DNA from: Lichenicola sp964247755
Lineage (GTDB): Bacteria; Pseudomonadota; Alphaproteobacteria; Acetobacterales; Acetobacteraceae
Reading direction: 5' to 3'
Assembly (NCBI GenBank): GCA_964247755.1
Contig: CAXTVX010000001.1
Location: 1 to 64,000 of the forward strand
Length of the DNA stretch: 64,000 bases
Shown one piece after another: positions 9,495 through 21,302 of the stretch. Position 1 is the first letter of the stretch, and the number at the start of each line of letters is the position of its first letter. The notes under the pieces were generated by a model. It saw nothing but the letters and a program-made list of their open reading frames with translations. It had not been told where the DNA came from and made no database searches. The position numbers were made by a program, and so were the translations under genes.

Positions 9495-9709
9495 GCGCCC
9501 TTCCCGATCCTCGACAGTCGGTTGGCCAACCTTCCCATCGAGAGGACCGAAATCGCCATTCACAACAAAAAGCCGCAGGAACGGGACGAACCCTTCCGCG
9601 GTGTTCTGACCACATGCGGCCTTAGTCCCCTGTAGCAACGGGGACGGCGCCGCACGCGAGGTGCTGCATCTGGCGGCTTCCGACCGTCTTGGGACGGGGC
9701 TAGCCGAGG
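9495..9709 (-). other. 5' leader of the rpsL-rpsG-tuf transcript
   Basis: These roughly 215 bases lie between the predicted transcription start and the rpsL ATG. No independent gene is seen, although the rpsL frame happens to stay open up to 9638. A short inverted repeat (CCCC...CGGGG) lies around 9628-9645. A leader this long could host translational control, but no known motif was recognised. Confidence 0.45.
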
Positions 9710-9715
9710 GGCGGA

Positions 9716-9744
9716 TAACTACGAGCGCGGGGCCTCCAAGTCAA
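9716..9744 (-). promoter_or_regulatory. sigma70-like promoter for the str/S10 block
   Basis: Read on the minus strand, TTGACT (9744-9739) is followed by exactly 17 bases and then TAGTTA (9721-9716). The -35 matches five of six consensus positions. The site lies between the rpoC terminator and rpsL, exactly where a new transcription unit must begin. The -10 is weaker and would move by one base if AGTTAT were used. Confidence 0.65.
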
Positions 9745-9824
9745 GCGCATGCACCCGGCTGCGTGACGATTCGGAGGGCTTCCGCTGCAGGCCGGGTATT
9801 CCATCCCGCAGGACCGTGTCGGTA

Positions 9825-9858
9825 AGAAAAAGGCCGCCCAGGTTGCCCCGGCCGGCCT
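9825..9858 (-). terminator. rho-independent terminator after rpoC
   Basis: On the minus strand a stem AGGCCG...CGGCCT (9858-9853 with 9836-9831) encloses a GC-rich loop and is followed at once by a run of five T. It begins 33 bases after the rpoC stop. A second small hairpin (CCCCGC-AGG-GCGGGG) lies at about 9871-9885 between the stop codon and the terminator. Confidence 0.8.
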
Positions 9859-9891
9859 CGACTATGGCATCCCCGCAGGGCGGGGAACGGC

Positions 9892-12800
9892 CTACTCCGC
9901 CGCCTTGACCGCCGGGGCCGGCGCTTCGCGGCCGATGACCCTCTGCTTGTCGCGGCCGGCGGCCACGGCACGCAGCTTGTTCATCACCGAGCCTGTTCCC
10001 GCCGGGATAAGGCGGCCGACGATGACGTTCTCCTTGAGCCCGTTCAGCGTATCCACCTTGCCGGCCGTCGCCGCCTCCGTGAGCACACGCGTGGTCTCCT
10101 GGAACGACGCTGCCGAGATGAACGAGTGCGTCTGCAGCGAGGCCTTGGTGATGCCCTGCAACACCGGCATCGCGTGCGCCGGCCGCTCGTTCGCCTGCAC
10201 CCGCTTGGAGTTCTCGCCCTCGTACTCGATACGGTCCACCGTCTCGCCGATCAGGTAGGTCGTATCACCCGGCTCCAGGATCTCCACCTTCTGCAGCATC
10301 TGGCGGACGATCACCTCGATGTGCTTGTCGTTGATCTTCACGCCCTGCAGCCGGTAGACGTCCTGGATCTCGTTGACCAGGTAGTCCGACAACGCCTCGA
10401 CGCCCAGCACCTTGAGGATGTCGTGCGGCACCCGCGGCCCGTCGACCAGCGGATCGCCCCTGCGCACGAAGTCGCCTTCCTGCACCGACACGTGCTTGCC
10501 CTTCGGGATCAGGTAGTCGGTTTCCTCTTGCGTCTCGTCGTTCTTCACGATCACCCGGCGCTTGGCCTTGTAGTCCTTGCCGAACTCGATGCGGCCATCG
10601 GTCTCGGCGATGATCGCGTGGTCCTTCGGCCGCCGCGCCTCGAACAGCTCCGCCACGCGTGGCAGACCGCCGGTGATGTCGCGCGTCTTCGAGCCCTCGC
10701 GCGGGATACGCGCCAGCACGTCGCCCGCCGCCACCACGGCGCCGTTCTCGACCGACAGGATCGAGTCCGGCTGCAGGAAGTAACGTGCCTCGCCGCCAGT
10801 GGCGAGCTTGAGCACCTCGCCGCGCTCGTCCTTCAGCTGCAGGCGCGGGCGCAGGTCCACGCCCTTCGACGCCTGCTTGTAGTCCACCACCACCTTGGAG
10901 GTGAGCCCGGTGACCTCGTCCATCCGCTCCACCAGGGTGATGGAGTCGATCAGGTCGAGATACTCTACCGTGCCGGCCCGCTCGGTGATGATCGGCAGGG
11001 TGTACGGGTCCCACTCGGCCAGCTTCTGCTGGCGCGACACCGTCGCCCCTTCGTCCACCAACAGCCTGGCGCCGTAAGGCACCCGGAACCGCGCCCGCTC
11101 GGTACCCTTCTCGTCGGTCAGCACGATCTCGCAGTTGCGCGACATCACCACCGGCACGCCCTGGCTGTTCTGCACCACCGTGCGGTTCTTCACCGTGACC
11201 AGGCCGTCATGCGACGCCTCGACCATCGACTGCTCGGCACCACGCTGCGCGGCGCCACCGATGTGGAAGGTGCGCATGGTCAGCTGCGTGCCCGGCTCGC
11301 CGATCGACTGCGCCGCAATCACGCCGACCGCCTCGCCGATGTTGACCGGCGTGCCACGGGCGAGGTCGCGCCCGTAGCACAGCCCGCACACGCCGACTCG
11401 GCTGTCGCAGGTCAACACCGAGCGGATCAGCATGCTTTCCACCGCCCCGTTCTCGACCAGCTCGGCTTCCGCTTCCCCGATCAGGGTGTTGCGCGGCAGC
11501 ACGACGCTGCCGTCGACCGGCGAGATCACATCCGTCGCGGTGGTGCGGCCCAGGATACGCTCGGACAGCGATGACACCACCTCGCCGCCGTCCATCACCG
11601 CACGCACAGTCAGGCCACGCTCGGCGCCGCAATCCTCCTCGACGATGATGCAGTCCTGCGCCACGTCGACCAGGCGGCGTGTCAGGTAGCCCGAGTTCGC
11701 GGTCTTCAGCGCCGTGTCCGCGAGCCCCTTGCGGGCGCCGTGGGTGGAAGTGAAGTAGTCGAGAACCGACAGCCCTTCCTTGAAGTTGGCGATGATCGGC
11801 TGCTCGATGATCTCGCCCGACGGCTTTGCCATCAGCCCGCGCATGCCGGCCAGCTGCTTCATCTGCGCCGGCGAACCGCGCGCACCGGAGTGGCTCATCA
11901 TCCACACCGAGTTGGTCTGCTTGCCGACCTCCTGGCGCGAGATCTCCTTCATCATCGCTGCCTGAACCTCGTCGGTGCAGCGCGACCAGGCGTCGACCAC
12001 CTTGTTGTAGCGCTCGCCGGCGGTGATCAGCCCGTCCTGGTACTGCTGCTCGAACTCCTTCACCTCGGCGGTGGTCTTCTCCACCAGCGGCTTCTTCGCG
12101 TCCGGGATGATCATGTCGTCCTTGCCGAACGAGATGCCGGCCTTGGCCGCCTGGCCGAAGCCCAGCCCCATCAGCCGGTCGGCGAAGATCACGCACTCCT
12201 TCTGGCCGCAGTGGCGATACACCGCGTCGATCACGTCCGACACGTTCTTCTTGGTCAGCTGCTTGTTCAGCAGCGAGAACGGCACCGCCGGGTGCTTGGG
12301 CAGGATCTGCGCGATCAGCATGCGCCCGGGCGTGGTGATGACGGTGCTGCGGACCTTCTTCCCGTCGGCGTCCACGGTCTCGTAGCGCGCACGGATCTTG
12401 TCGTGCAGGCGCACCGCCTTCTCGGTCAGCGCGAACTCGATCTCGCCGATCGAGCCGAACGCCGGCGCGCCTGTGACGGTGACGCGGCCCTTGTCGTCGT
12501 ACTCGTTCTGGTCTGGCGTCTGCCGGAACTCCGCCGTCTCCAGCGACAGGTAGTACAGCCCCAGCACGATGTCCTGGCTCGGCACGATGATCGGCTTGCC
12601 GTTCGCTGGGCTCAGGATGTTGTTGGTGCTCATCATCAGCACCCGCGCCTCGAGCTGCGCTTCCAGGCTCAGCGGCACGTGCACCGCCATCTGGTCGCCA
12701 TCGAAGTCGGCGTTGAAGGCGGTGCAGACCAGCGGATGCAGCTGGATCGCCTTGCCCTCGATCAGCACCGGCTCGAACGCCTGGATGCCCAGCCGGTGCA

Positions 12801-14088
12801 GCGTCGGCGCCCGGTTCAGCATCACCGGATGCTCGCGGATCACCTCCTCCAGGATGTCCCACACCTCGGGACGCTCCTTCTCCACCATGCGCTTCGCCGC
12901 CTTGATGGTGGTGGCGTGGCCGTACTTCTCCAGCTTGGAATAGATGAACGGCTTGAACAGCTCGAGCGCCATCTTCTTCGGCAGCCCGCACTGGTGCAGC
13001 TTCAGCTCCGGCCCGACCACGATCACCGACCTGCCGGAATAGTCCACGCGCTTGCCGAGCAAGTTCTGCCGGAACCGGCCCTGCTTGCCCTTCAGCATGT
13101 CGGACAGCGACTTCAGCGGACGCTTGTTCGCCCCCGTGATGGCGCGGCCGCGACGGCCGTTGTCGAACAGTGCGTCGACGCTCTCCTGCAGCATGCGCTT
13201 CTCGTTGCGCACGATGATGTCCGGGGCGCGCAGCTCGATCAGCCGCTTCAACCGGTTGTTGCGGTTGATGACGCGACGATACAGGTCATTCAGGTCGGAG
13301 GTCGCGAACCGGCCGCCATCCAGCGGCACCAGCGGACGCAGCTCGGGCGGAATAACCGGCACCACGTCCAGGATCATCCAGTCCGGACGCGAGCCGCTTT
13401 CCGCGAATGCCTCGACCAGCTTCAGCCGCTTGACCAGCTTCTTGCGCTTGGCCTCCGACGTGGTGTCCTTGAGGTCGCTGCGCAGCTTCACCTTTTCGGC
13501 GTCGCAGTCGACGCTGACCAGCACCGACTTGATCGCCTCGGCACCGATGCCGGCACGGAAGCCGTCCTCGCCGAACTCGTCCTGCTTGGCGAGAAGCTGG
13601 TCCTCGTTCAGCAGCTGGTGCAGCTTGAGGTCGGTCAGGCCCGGCTCGAGAACCACGTAGCTCTCGAAATACAGGATCTTCTCCAGCTCCTTGAGCGTGA
13701 GATCGACCATCAGCCCGATGCGGCTGGGCAGCGACTTCAGGAACCAGATGTGCGCGACCGGCGAGGCCAGCTCGATATGGCCCATGCGCTCGCGGCGCAC
13801 CTTGGCCAGCGTCACCTCGACGCCGCACTTCTCGCAGATGATGCCGCGGAACTTCATCCGCTTGTACTTGCCGCACAGGCACTCGTAGTCCTTGATTGGA
13901 CCGAAGATGCGCGCGCAGAACAGCCCGTCGCGTTCCGGCTTGAAGGTGCGGTAGTTGATGGTTTCCGGCTTCTTGATCTCGCCATAGGACCAGGAGCGGA
14001 TCTGCTCCGAGGAGGCGAGCTGGATCTTGATCTGGTCGAAGGTCTGCGCCTGGCCGGTCTGGCCAAGGATCTTCATCAGTTCGTTCAT
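9892..14088 (-). CDS. rpoC: DNA-directed RNA polymerase subunit beta'
   Basis: Beta' carries the catalytic Mg site and the clamp. The 1398-residue product starts MNELMKILGQTGQ. It has the N-terminal zinc-ribbon cysteines (CLCGKYKRMKFRGIICEKCG), the invariant NADFDGD triad around residues 459-465, and a second Cys cluster (CDSRVGVCGLCYGRDLARG). An open frame extends 12 codons upstream of 14088, but the chosen ATG matches the family. It is separated from rpoB by 187 bases packed with hairpins. Confidence 0.98.
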   Translation of the reverse strand: MNELMKILGQTGQAQTFDQIKIQLASSEQIRSWSYGEIKKPETINYRTFKPERDGLFCARIFGPIKDYECLCGKYKRMKFRGIICEKCGVEVTLAKVRRERMGHIELASPVAHIWFLKSLPSRIGLMVDLTLKELEKILYFESYVVLEPGLTDLKLHQLLNEDQLLAKQDEFGEDGFRAGIGAEAIKSVLVSVDCDAEKVKLRSDLKDTTSEAKRKKLVKRLKLVEAFAESGSRPDWMILDVVPVIPPELRPLVPLDGGRFATSDLNDLYRRVINRNNRLKRLIELRAPDIIVRNEKRMLQESVDALFDNGRRGRAITGANKRPLKSLSDMLKGKQGRFRQNLLGKRVDYSGRSVIVVGPELKLHQCGLPKKMALELFKPFIYSKLEKYGHATTIKAAKRMVEKERPEVWDILEEVIREHPVMLNRAPTLHRLGIQAFEPVLIEGKAIQLHPLVCTAFNADFDGDQMAVHVPLSLEAQLEARVLMMSTNNILSPANGKPIIVPSQDIVLGLYYLSLETAEFRQTPDQNEYDDKGRVTVTGAPAFGSIGEIEFALTEKAVRLHDKIRARYETVDADGKKVRSTVITTPGRMLIAQILPKHPAVPFSLLNKQLTKKNVSDVIDAVYRHCGQKECVIFADRLMGLGFGQAAKAGISFGKDDMIIPDAKKPLVEKTTAEVKEFEQQYQDGLITAGERYNKVVDAWSRCTDEVQAAMMKEISRQEVGKQTNSVWMMSHSGARGSPAQMKQLAGMRGLMAKPSGEIIEQPIIANFKEGLSVLDYFTSTHGARKGLADTALKTANSGYLTRRLVDVAQDCIIVEEDCGAERGLTVRAVMDGGEVVSSLSERILGRTTATDVISPVDGSVVLPRNTLIGEAEAELVENGAVESMLIRSVLTCDSRVGVCGLCYGRDLARGTPVNIGEAVGVIAAQSIGEPGTQLTMRTFHIGGAAQRGAEQSMVEASHDGLVTVKNRTVVQNSQGVPVVMSRNCEIVLTDEKGTERARFRVPYGARLLVDEGATVSRQQKLAEWDPYTLPIITERAGTVEYLDLIDSITLVERMDEVTGLTSKVVVDYKQASKGVDLRPRLQLKDERGEVLKLATGGEARYFLQPDSILSVENGAVVAAGDVLARIPREGSKTRDITGGLPRVAELFEARRPKDHAIIAETDGRIEFGKDYKAKRRVIVKNDETQEETDYLIPKGKHVSVQEGDFVRRGDPLVDGPRVPHDILKVLGVEALSDYLVNEIQDVYRLQGVKINDKHIEVIVRQMLQKVEILEPGDTTYLIGETVDRIEYEGENSKRVQANERPAHAMPVLQGITKASLQTHSFISAASFQETTRVLTEAATAGKVDTLNGLKENVIVGRLIPAGTGSVMNKLRAVAAGRDKQRVIGREAPAPAVKAAE

Positions 14089-14161
14089 GCGCCGAAACCC
14101 TTCACGAAGGGAGGCCGACCGCACGAGGCGGCCGGCAAACCGTTAAATACATTCCGGAAGG

Positions 14162-14265
14162 CCAGGGCTCCGCCCTGGACCCGCTCAAGGCTCGCCTTGA
14201 GAAGCCAATTGCTGGTCGGTTTCCAAAGGCTCGCCTTTGGCGGGTTCCAAGGGCAGAGCCCTTGG
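14162..14265. repeat. four consecutive hairpin repeats in the rpoB-rpoC spacer
   Basis: Four perfect inverted repeats follow one another: CCAGGGC/GCCCTGG (14162-14178, 3-base loop), CTCAAGG/CCTTGAG (14184-14201, loop CTCG), CCAAAGG/CCTTTGG (14223-14240, loop CTCG) and CCAAGGGC/GCCCTTGG (14247-14265, loop AGA). The units share the frame (C)C-A-purine-rich/C-rich, and two share the same loop. They resemble dispersed REP-like palindromes, here inserted between two essential co-transcribed genes. None has a T-tract, so they are not simple terminators. Confidence 0.8.
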
Positions 14266-14275
14266 CCTTGCTTCC

Positions 14276-18448
<4,173 letters not shown>

Positions 18449-18664
18449 CGTGTATCCTGCCCCGTCGCCTGCCGGCTCCGGGTCCTGCGCGGACGGTGGG
18501 GACATGCCATGCTGCGGCACCCGCACGCGTCCAGCCAAACCCTCGGCCGGGAAAAACCTTGACGTCTCGGCGGCGACACCGCGCCACGCGGACGATCTCA
18601 ACACCTCAGGCGCCCGACCACATCCGGACGTGTCCGGAGGATCAAGGCGCCACCACGACCAAGA

Positions 18665-18697
18665 GGGCGGGAACCATTCCTGATTCCCACCCCGCCT
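18665..18697 (-). promoter_or_regulatory. hairpin in the rplL-rpoB spacer, possible attenuator
   Basis: The 292-base spacer between rplL and rpoB contains a GGCGGG/CCCGCC stem (18666-18671 with 18691-18696) with an internal GGGAA/TTCCC pairing, followed on the minus strand by CTCTT. Further palindromes lie nearby (TTCCGGCCGGAA at 18707-18718 and CCGGAC/GTCCGG at 18623-18636). In E. coli a partial terminator in this position sets the rplL:rpoB ratio; the same role here is inference. Confidence 0.45.
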
Positions 18698-18740
18698 GGA
18701 CTACCGTTCCGGCCGGAACCCCGGCCGCGCGACAAGAAGC

Positions 18741-19115
18741 CTACTTGATTTCGACAGCGGCACCCTGCTCTTCCAGCATCTTCTTGAACTTCGCGGCATC
18801 GTCCTTGTTGACGCCTTCCTTCACCGGCTTCGGCGCTCCCTCGACCAGATCCTTGGCTTCCTTAAGCCCCAGGCCGGTGATGGTGCGGACCTCCTTGATC
18901 ACGTTGATCTTCTTCTCGCCGACCTTGGCAAGGATCACGGTGAACTCGGTCTGCTCCTCGACCGGCGCCGCAGCTGCGGCGGTCGGGGCAGCGGCCGCGG
19001 CAACCGGTGCCGCGGCGGATACGCCCCACTTTTCCTCAAGGAGCTTCGACAGCTCCGCAGCCTCGAGAACGGTGAGAGCGGACAGCTCGTCAACAAGCTT
19101 CGTCAGATCTGCCAT
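18741..19115 (-). CDS. rplL: 50S ribosomal protein L7/L12
   Basis: L7/L12 forms the mobile stalk that recruits GTPase factors. The 124-residue acidic product has the N-terminal dimerisation region MADLTKLVDELSALTVLEAA, an Ala-rich hinge (about 35-55), and the C-terminal factor-binding domain with KINVIKEVRTITGLGLKEAK. The frame extends 14 codons upstream, but the ATG at 19115 is canonical. Confidence 0.97.
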   Translation of the reverse strand: MADLTKLVDELSALTVLEAAELSKLLEEKWGVSAAAPVAAAAAPTAAAAAPVEEQTEFTVILAKVGEKKINVIKEVRTITGLGLKEAKDLVEGAPKPVKEGVNKDDAAKFKKMLEEQGAAVEIK

Positions 19116-19214
19116 GGTGTGATGTTCCTGATATAAACGCTGGGTGGTTCCATGCAAGCCCGGTTCCCGGGACTGCGATCACTTTTCGACTGATGGCCTC
19201 TGCCCTGATCCGCC

Positions 19215-19751
19215 TCAGGCGGCCTCGGGCTCGGCCTCCGCGTCGTCCTTCTTGGCGTAGGCCCCGAAGACCCGCGCAAGCTGTCCCGCCGGCGCCTGCA
19301 GCACGCCCGCGATGCGGGTCGCGGGCGTGGCGATGAGCCCCACCAGCTGCGCACGCAGGACGTCCAGGGACGGCAGCTCGGCCAGTGCCCGGACACCATC
19401 CGCGTTCAGCGTCTGGGTTCCGAGCGCACCGCCGAGGATGACGAGCTTGTCGTTGGTCTTGGCGAACTCGACCGCCACCTTGGCCACTGCCACCGGGTCG
19501 TGCGCCCACGCGAGCGCAGTCGGTCCCTTCAGCAGTGGCACGATGCCGTCGAATCGGGTCCCATCCAGGGCGAGCGTGGCCAGCCGGTTCTTCGCGACCT
19601 TGAACGTCGCGCCCGCTGCGCGCATCCGGCTCCGCAGTCCCGTCACCTGCGCCACCGTCATCCCGTCATTGCGGGTGACGACGACCATGGACGTGTCTGC
19701 GAACACGGCGGCGAGCGAGGCGACGAACGCGTGCTTCTCCGTACGGTCCAA
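19215..19751 (-). CDS. rplJ: 50S ribosomal protein L10 (TTG start)
   Basis: L10 anchors the L7/L12 stalk and, in E. coli, represses rplJL translation. The family-like start is DRTEKHAFVASLAAVF. The TTG at 19751 immediately precedes it and has a GGAGACGGGAT ribosome binding site, giving 178 residues. An in-frame ATG at 19856 would add a 35-residue Arg/Pro-rich tail not seen in the family. The C terminus is acidic (KKDDAEAEPEAA). Confidence 0.9.
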   Translation of the reverse strand: MDRTEKHAFVASLAAVFADTSMVVVTRNDGMTVAQVTGLRSRMRAAGATFKVAKNRLATLALDGTRFDGIVPLLKGPTALAWAHDPVAVAKVAVEFAKTNDKLVILGGALGTQTLNADGVRALAELPSLDVLRAQLVGLIATPATRIAGVLQAPAGQLARVFGAYAKKDDAEAEPEAA

Positions 19752-20005
19752 ATCCCGTCTCCGTCGTGGCCCGACAGGCGAGAAGCCTGGCAGGCCGGGT
19801 TGCCCATGGACCGGCGCACGCCTGAGCGCCCGCCGATCCGGTTCGCCTGTCCGCAAGAAGAAGTCGGAACCACCAGCGAACTGGCGTCTCCCGTCTTTCG
19901 CGCGCCAACCCCGGAGGATCGATTAAGGCGCCGTCCCGGAGGAGGGCGGCCGCGTGCGGTCTTGGACAGGTACGGAAGAGCAGCCGATCGGCCGCTCCCC
20001 TGCTC

Positions 20006-20025
20006 GCCGGCGCCGAAGCGCCGGC
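20006..20025 (-). promoter_or_regulatory. UUCG-capped hairpin in the rplA-rplJ leader
   Basis: A perfect 8-bp stem GCCGGCGC/GCGCCGGC closes on TTCG when read on the minus strand, giving the unusually stable C(UUCG)G tetraloop. It starts eight bases after the rplA stop and opens the 281-base leader before rplJ. There is no T-tract, so it is more likely an RNA-stability or processing element, or part of the L10 leader fold, than a terminator. Confidence 0.6.
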
Positions 20026-20032
20026 GCATTCT

Positions 20033-20728
20033 TCAGGACGCGGTAAAGGAGGACACGTCCACCTTCACGCCGGGTCCCATGGTCGACGACAGCGCCGCCC
20101 GCTGCAGGTAGGTGCCCTTGGCGCCGGTCGGCTTGGCCTTCTGGATCGCGTCCACCAGCGCGCGGATGTTCTGCGCCAGCTTGGCCGGCTCGAACGACGC
20201 CTTGCCGATGCCGGCATGGATGATCCCGGCCTTCTCGGCACGGAACTCGACCTGCCCGGACTTGGCGGCGCTCACCGCGCCCTTCACGTCCATGGTCACG
20301 GTGCCGAGCTTGGGGTTCGGCATCAGCCCGCGCGGGCCCAGGATCTTCCCCAGCCGCCCGACCAGGGCCATCATGTCCGGCGTCGCGATGCAGCGGTCGA
20401 AGCCGATCTCGCCAGCCTGCACCTTCTCCGCCAGGTCGTCGGCGCCCACCACGTCGGCGCCCGCGTCCAGCGCTTCCTGTGCCTTCGGACCGCGCGCGAA
20501 CACCCCGACGCGCAGCGTCTTGCCGGTGCCGTTCGGCAGGCTCAGCAGCCCGCGCACCATCTGGTCGGCATGGCGCGGGTCGATGCCCAGACCCAGGGAC
20601 AGCTCCACCGTCTCGTCGAACTTGGCCGTCGCATTGGTCTTCACCAGCGCGATCGCCTCGTCCAGGCTGTACGCCTTGTTGTGCTCGACGGTCGCCTCGG
20701 CAGCGAGAAGACGCTTGTTCTTGGCCAT
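20033..20728 (-). CDS. rplA: 50S ribosomal protein L1
   Basis: L1 forms the mobile E-site stalk and represses the rplK-rplA operon in E. coli. The 231-residue product has the conserved KFDETVELSLGLGIDPRHAD, GRLGKILGPRGLMPNPK and GTYLQRAALSSTMGPG blocks. It begins three bases after the rplK stop. Confidence 0.97.
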   Translation of the reverse strand: MAKNKRLLAAEATVEHNKAYSLDEAIALVKTNATAKFDETVELSLGLGIDPRHADQMVRGLLSLPNGTGKTLRVGVFARGPKAQEALDAGADVVGADDLAEKVQAGEIGFDRCIATPDMMALVGRLGKILGPRGLMPNPKLGTVTMDVKGAVSAAKSGQVEFRAEKAGIIHAGIGKASFEPAKLAQNIRALVDAIQKAKPTGAKGTYLQRAALSSTMGPGVKVDVSSFTAS

Positions 20729-20731
20729 GGA

Positions 20732-21169
20732 TCAGCCCTCCACCACGGTGAGACCCATCGATCGCGCCGAGCCCGCCAGCATGCGGACCGCGCCCTCGAC
20801 GTCGTTGGCGTTCATGTCCTTCATCTTGATCTCGGCGATCTCGCGCAGCTGGCTGGTGGTCACCCGCCCGGCCGGTGCGCCCTTGCCCACCGTGGTCGAA
20901 CCCTTGGACACCTTGGCCGCGCGCAACAGGAAGTGGGTGTTCGGCGGCGTCTTGGTGATGAAGGTGAAGGTGCGGTCGGCGAACGCGGTGATCACCACCG
21001 GCGTCGGCGTGCCGGGCTCCATGCCCTGCGTCGCCGCGTTGAACTCCTTGACGAACTGCATGATGTTCAGCCCGCGCTGACCCAGCGCCGGGCCCACCGG
21101 CGGCGACGGGTTGGCCTTGCCGGCCGGGATCTGCAGCTTGATGTAGCCAACGATCTTCTTGGCCATATC
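20732..21169 (-). CDS. rplK: 50S ribosomal protein L11
   Basis: L11 sits at the GTPase-associated centre and is needed for RelA activation. The 145-residue product starts MAKKIVGYIKLQIPAGKANP and contains PPVGPALGQRGLNIMQF. An AGGAG site precedes the ATG. It is the first gene of the cluster here; secE and nusG, normally just upstream, are replaced by an RND efflux operon. Confidence 0.97.
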   Translation of the reverse strand, partial: DMAKKIVGYIKLQIPAGKANPSPPVGPALGQRGLNIMQFVKEFNAATQGMEPGTPTPVVITAFADRTFTFITKTPPNTHFLLRAAKVSKGSTTVGKGAPAGRVTTSQLREIAEIKMKDMNANDVEGAVRMLAGSARSMGLTVVEG

Positions 21170-21267
21170 CTGGGCTCCTTGAGGTTCCAGGACCGCGGTG
21201 CAAGCGACGCGTCCGCCGGCACGAGGCCAGCCGGGCGCATCTCCCGCGTTCCAGTGAGGGAGGCGGG

Positions 21268-21296
21268 CCTTTAGCCCAGCCGCCCTGCCAAGGCAA
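21268..21296 (-). promoter_or_regulatory. possible promoter for rplK-rplA
   Basis: On the minus strand TTGCCT (21296-21291), 17 bases, then TAAAGG (21273-21268). Each box is only a partial match to sigma70 consensus. The site lies in the 133-base gap between the efflux operon and rplK, where a ribosomal promoter is expected if rplK is not fed by readthrough. Confidence 0.35.
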
Positions 21297-21302
21297 ACGG
21301 AA

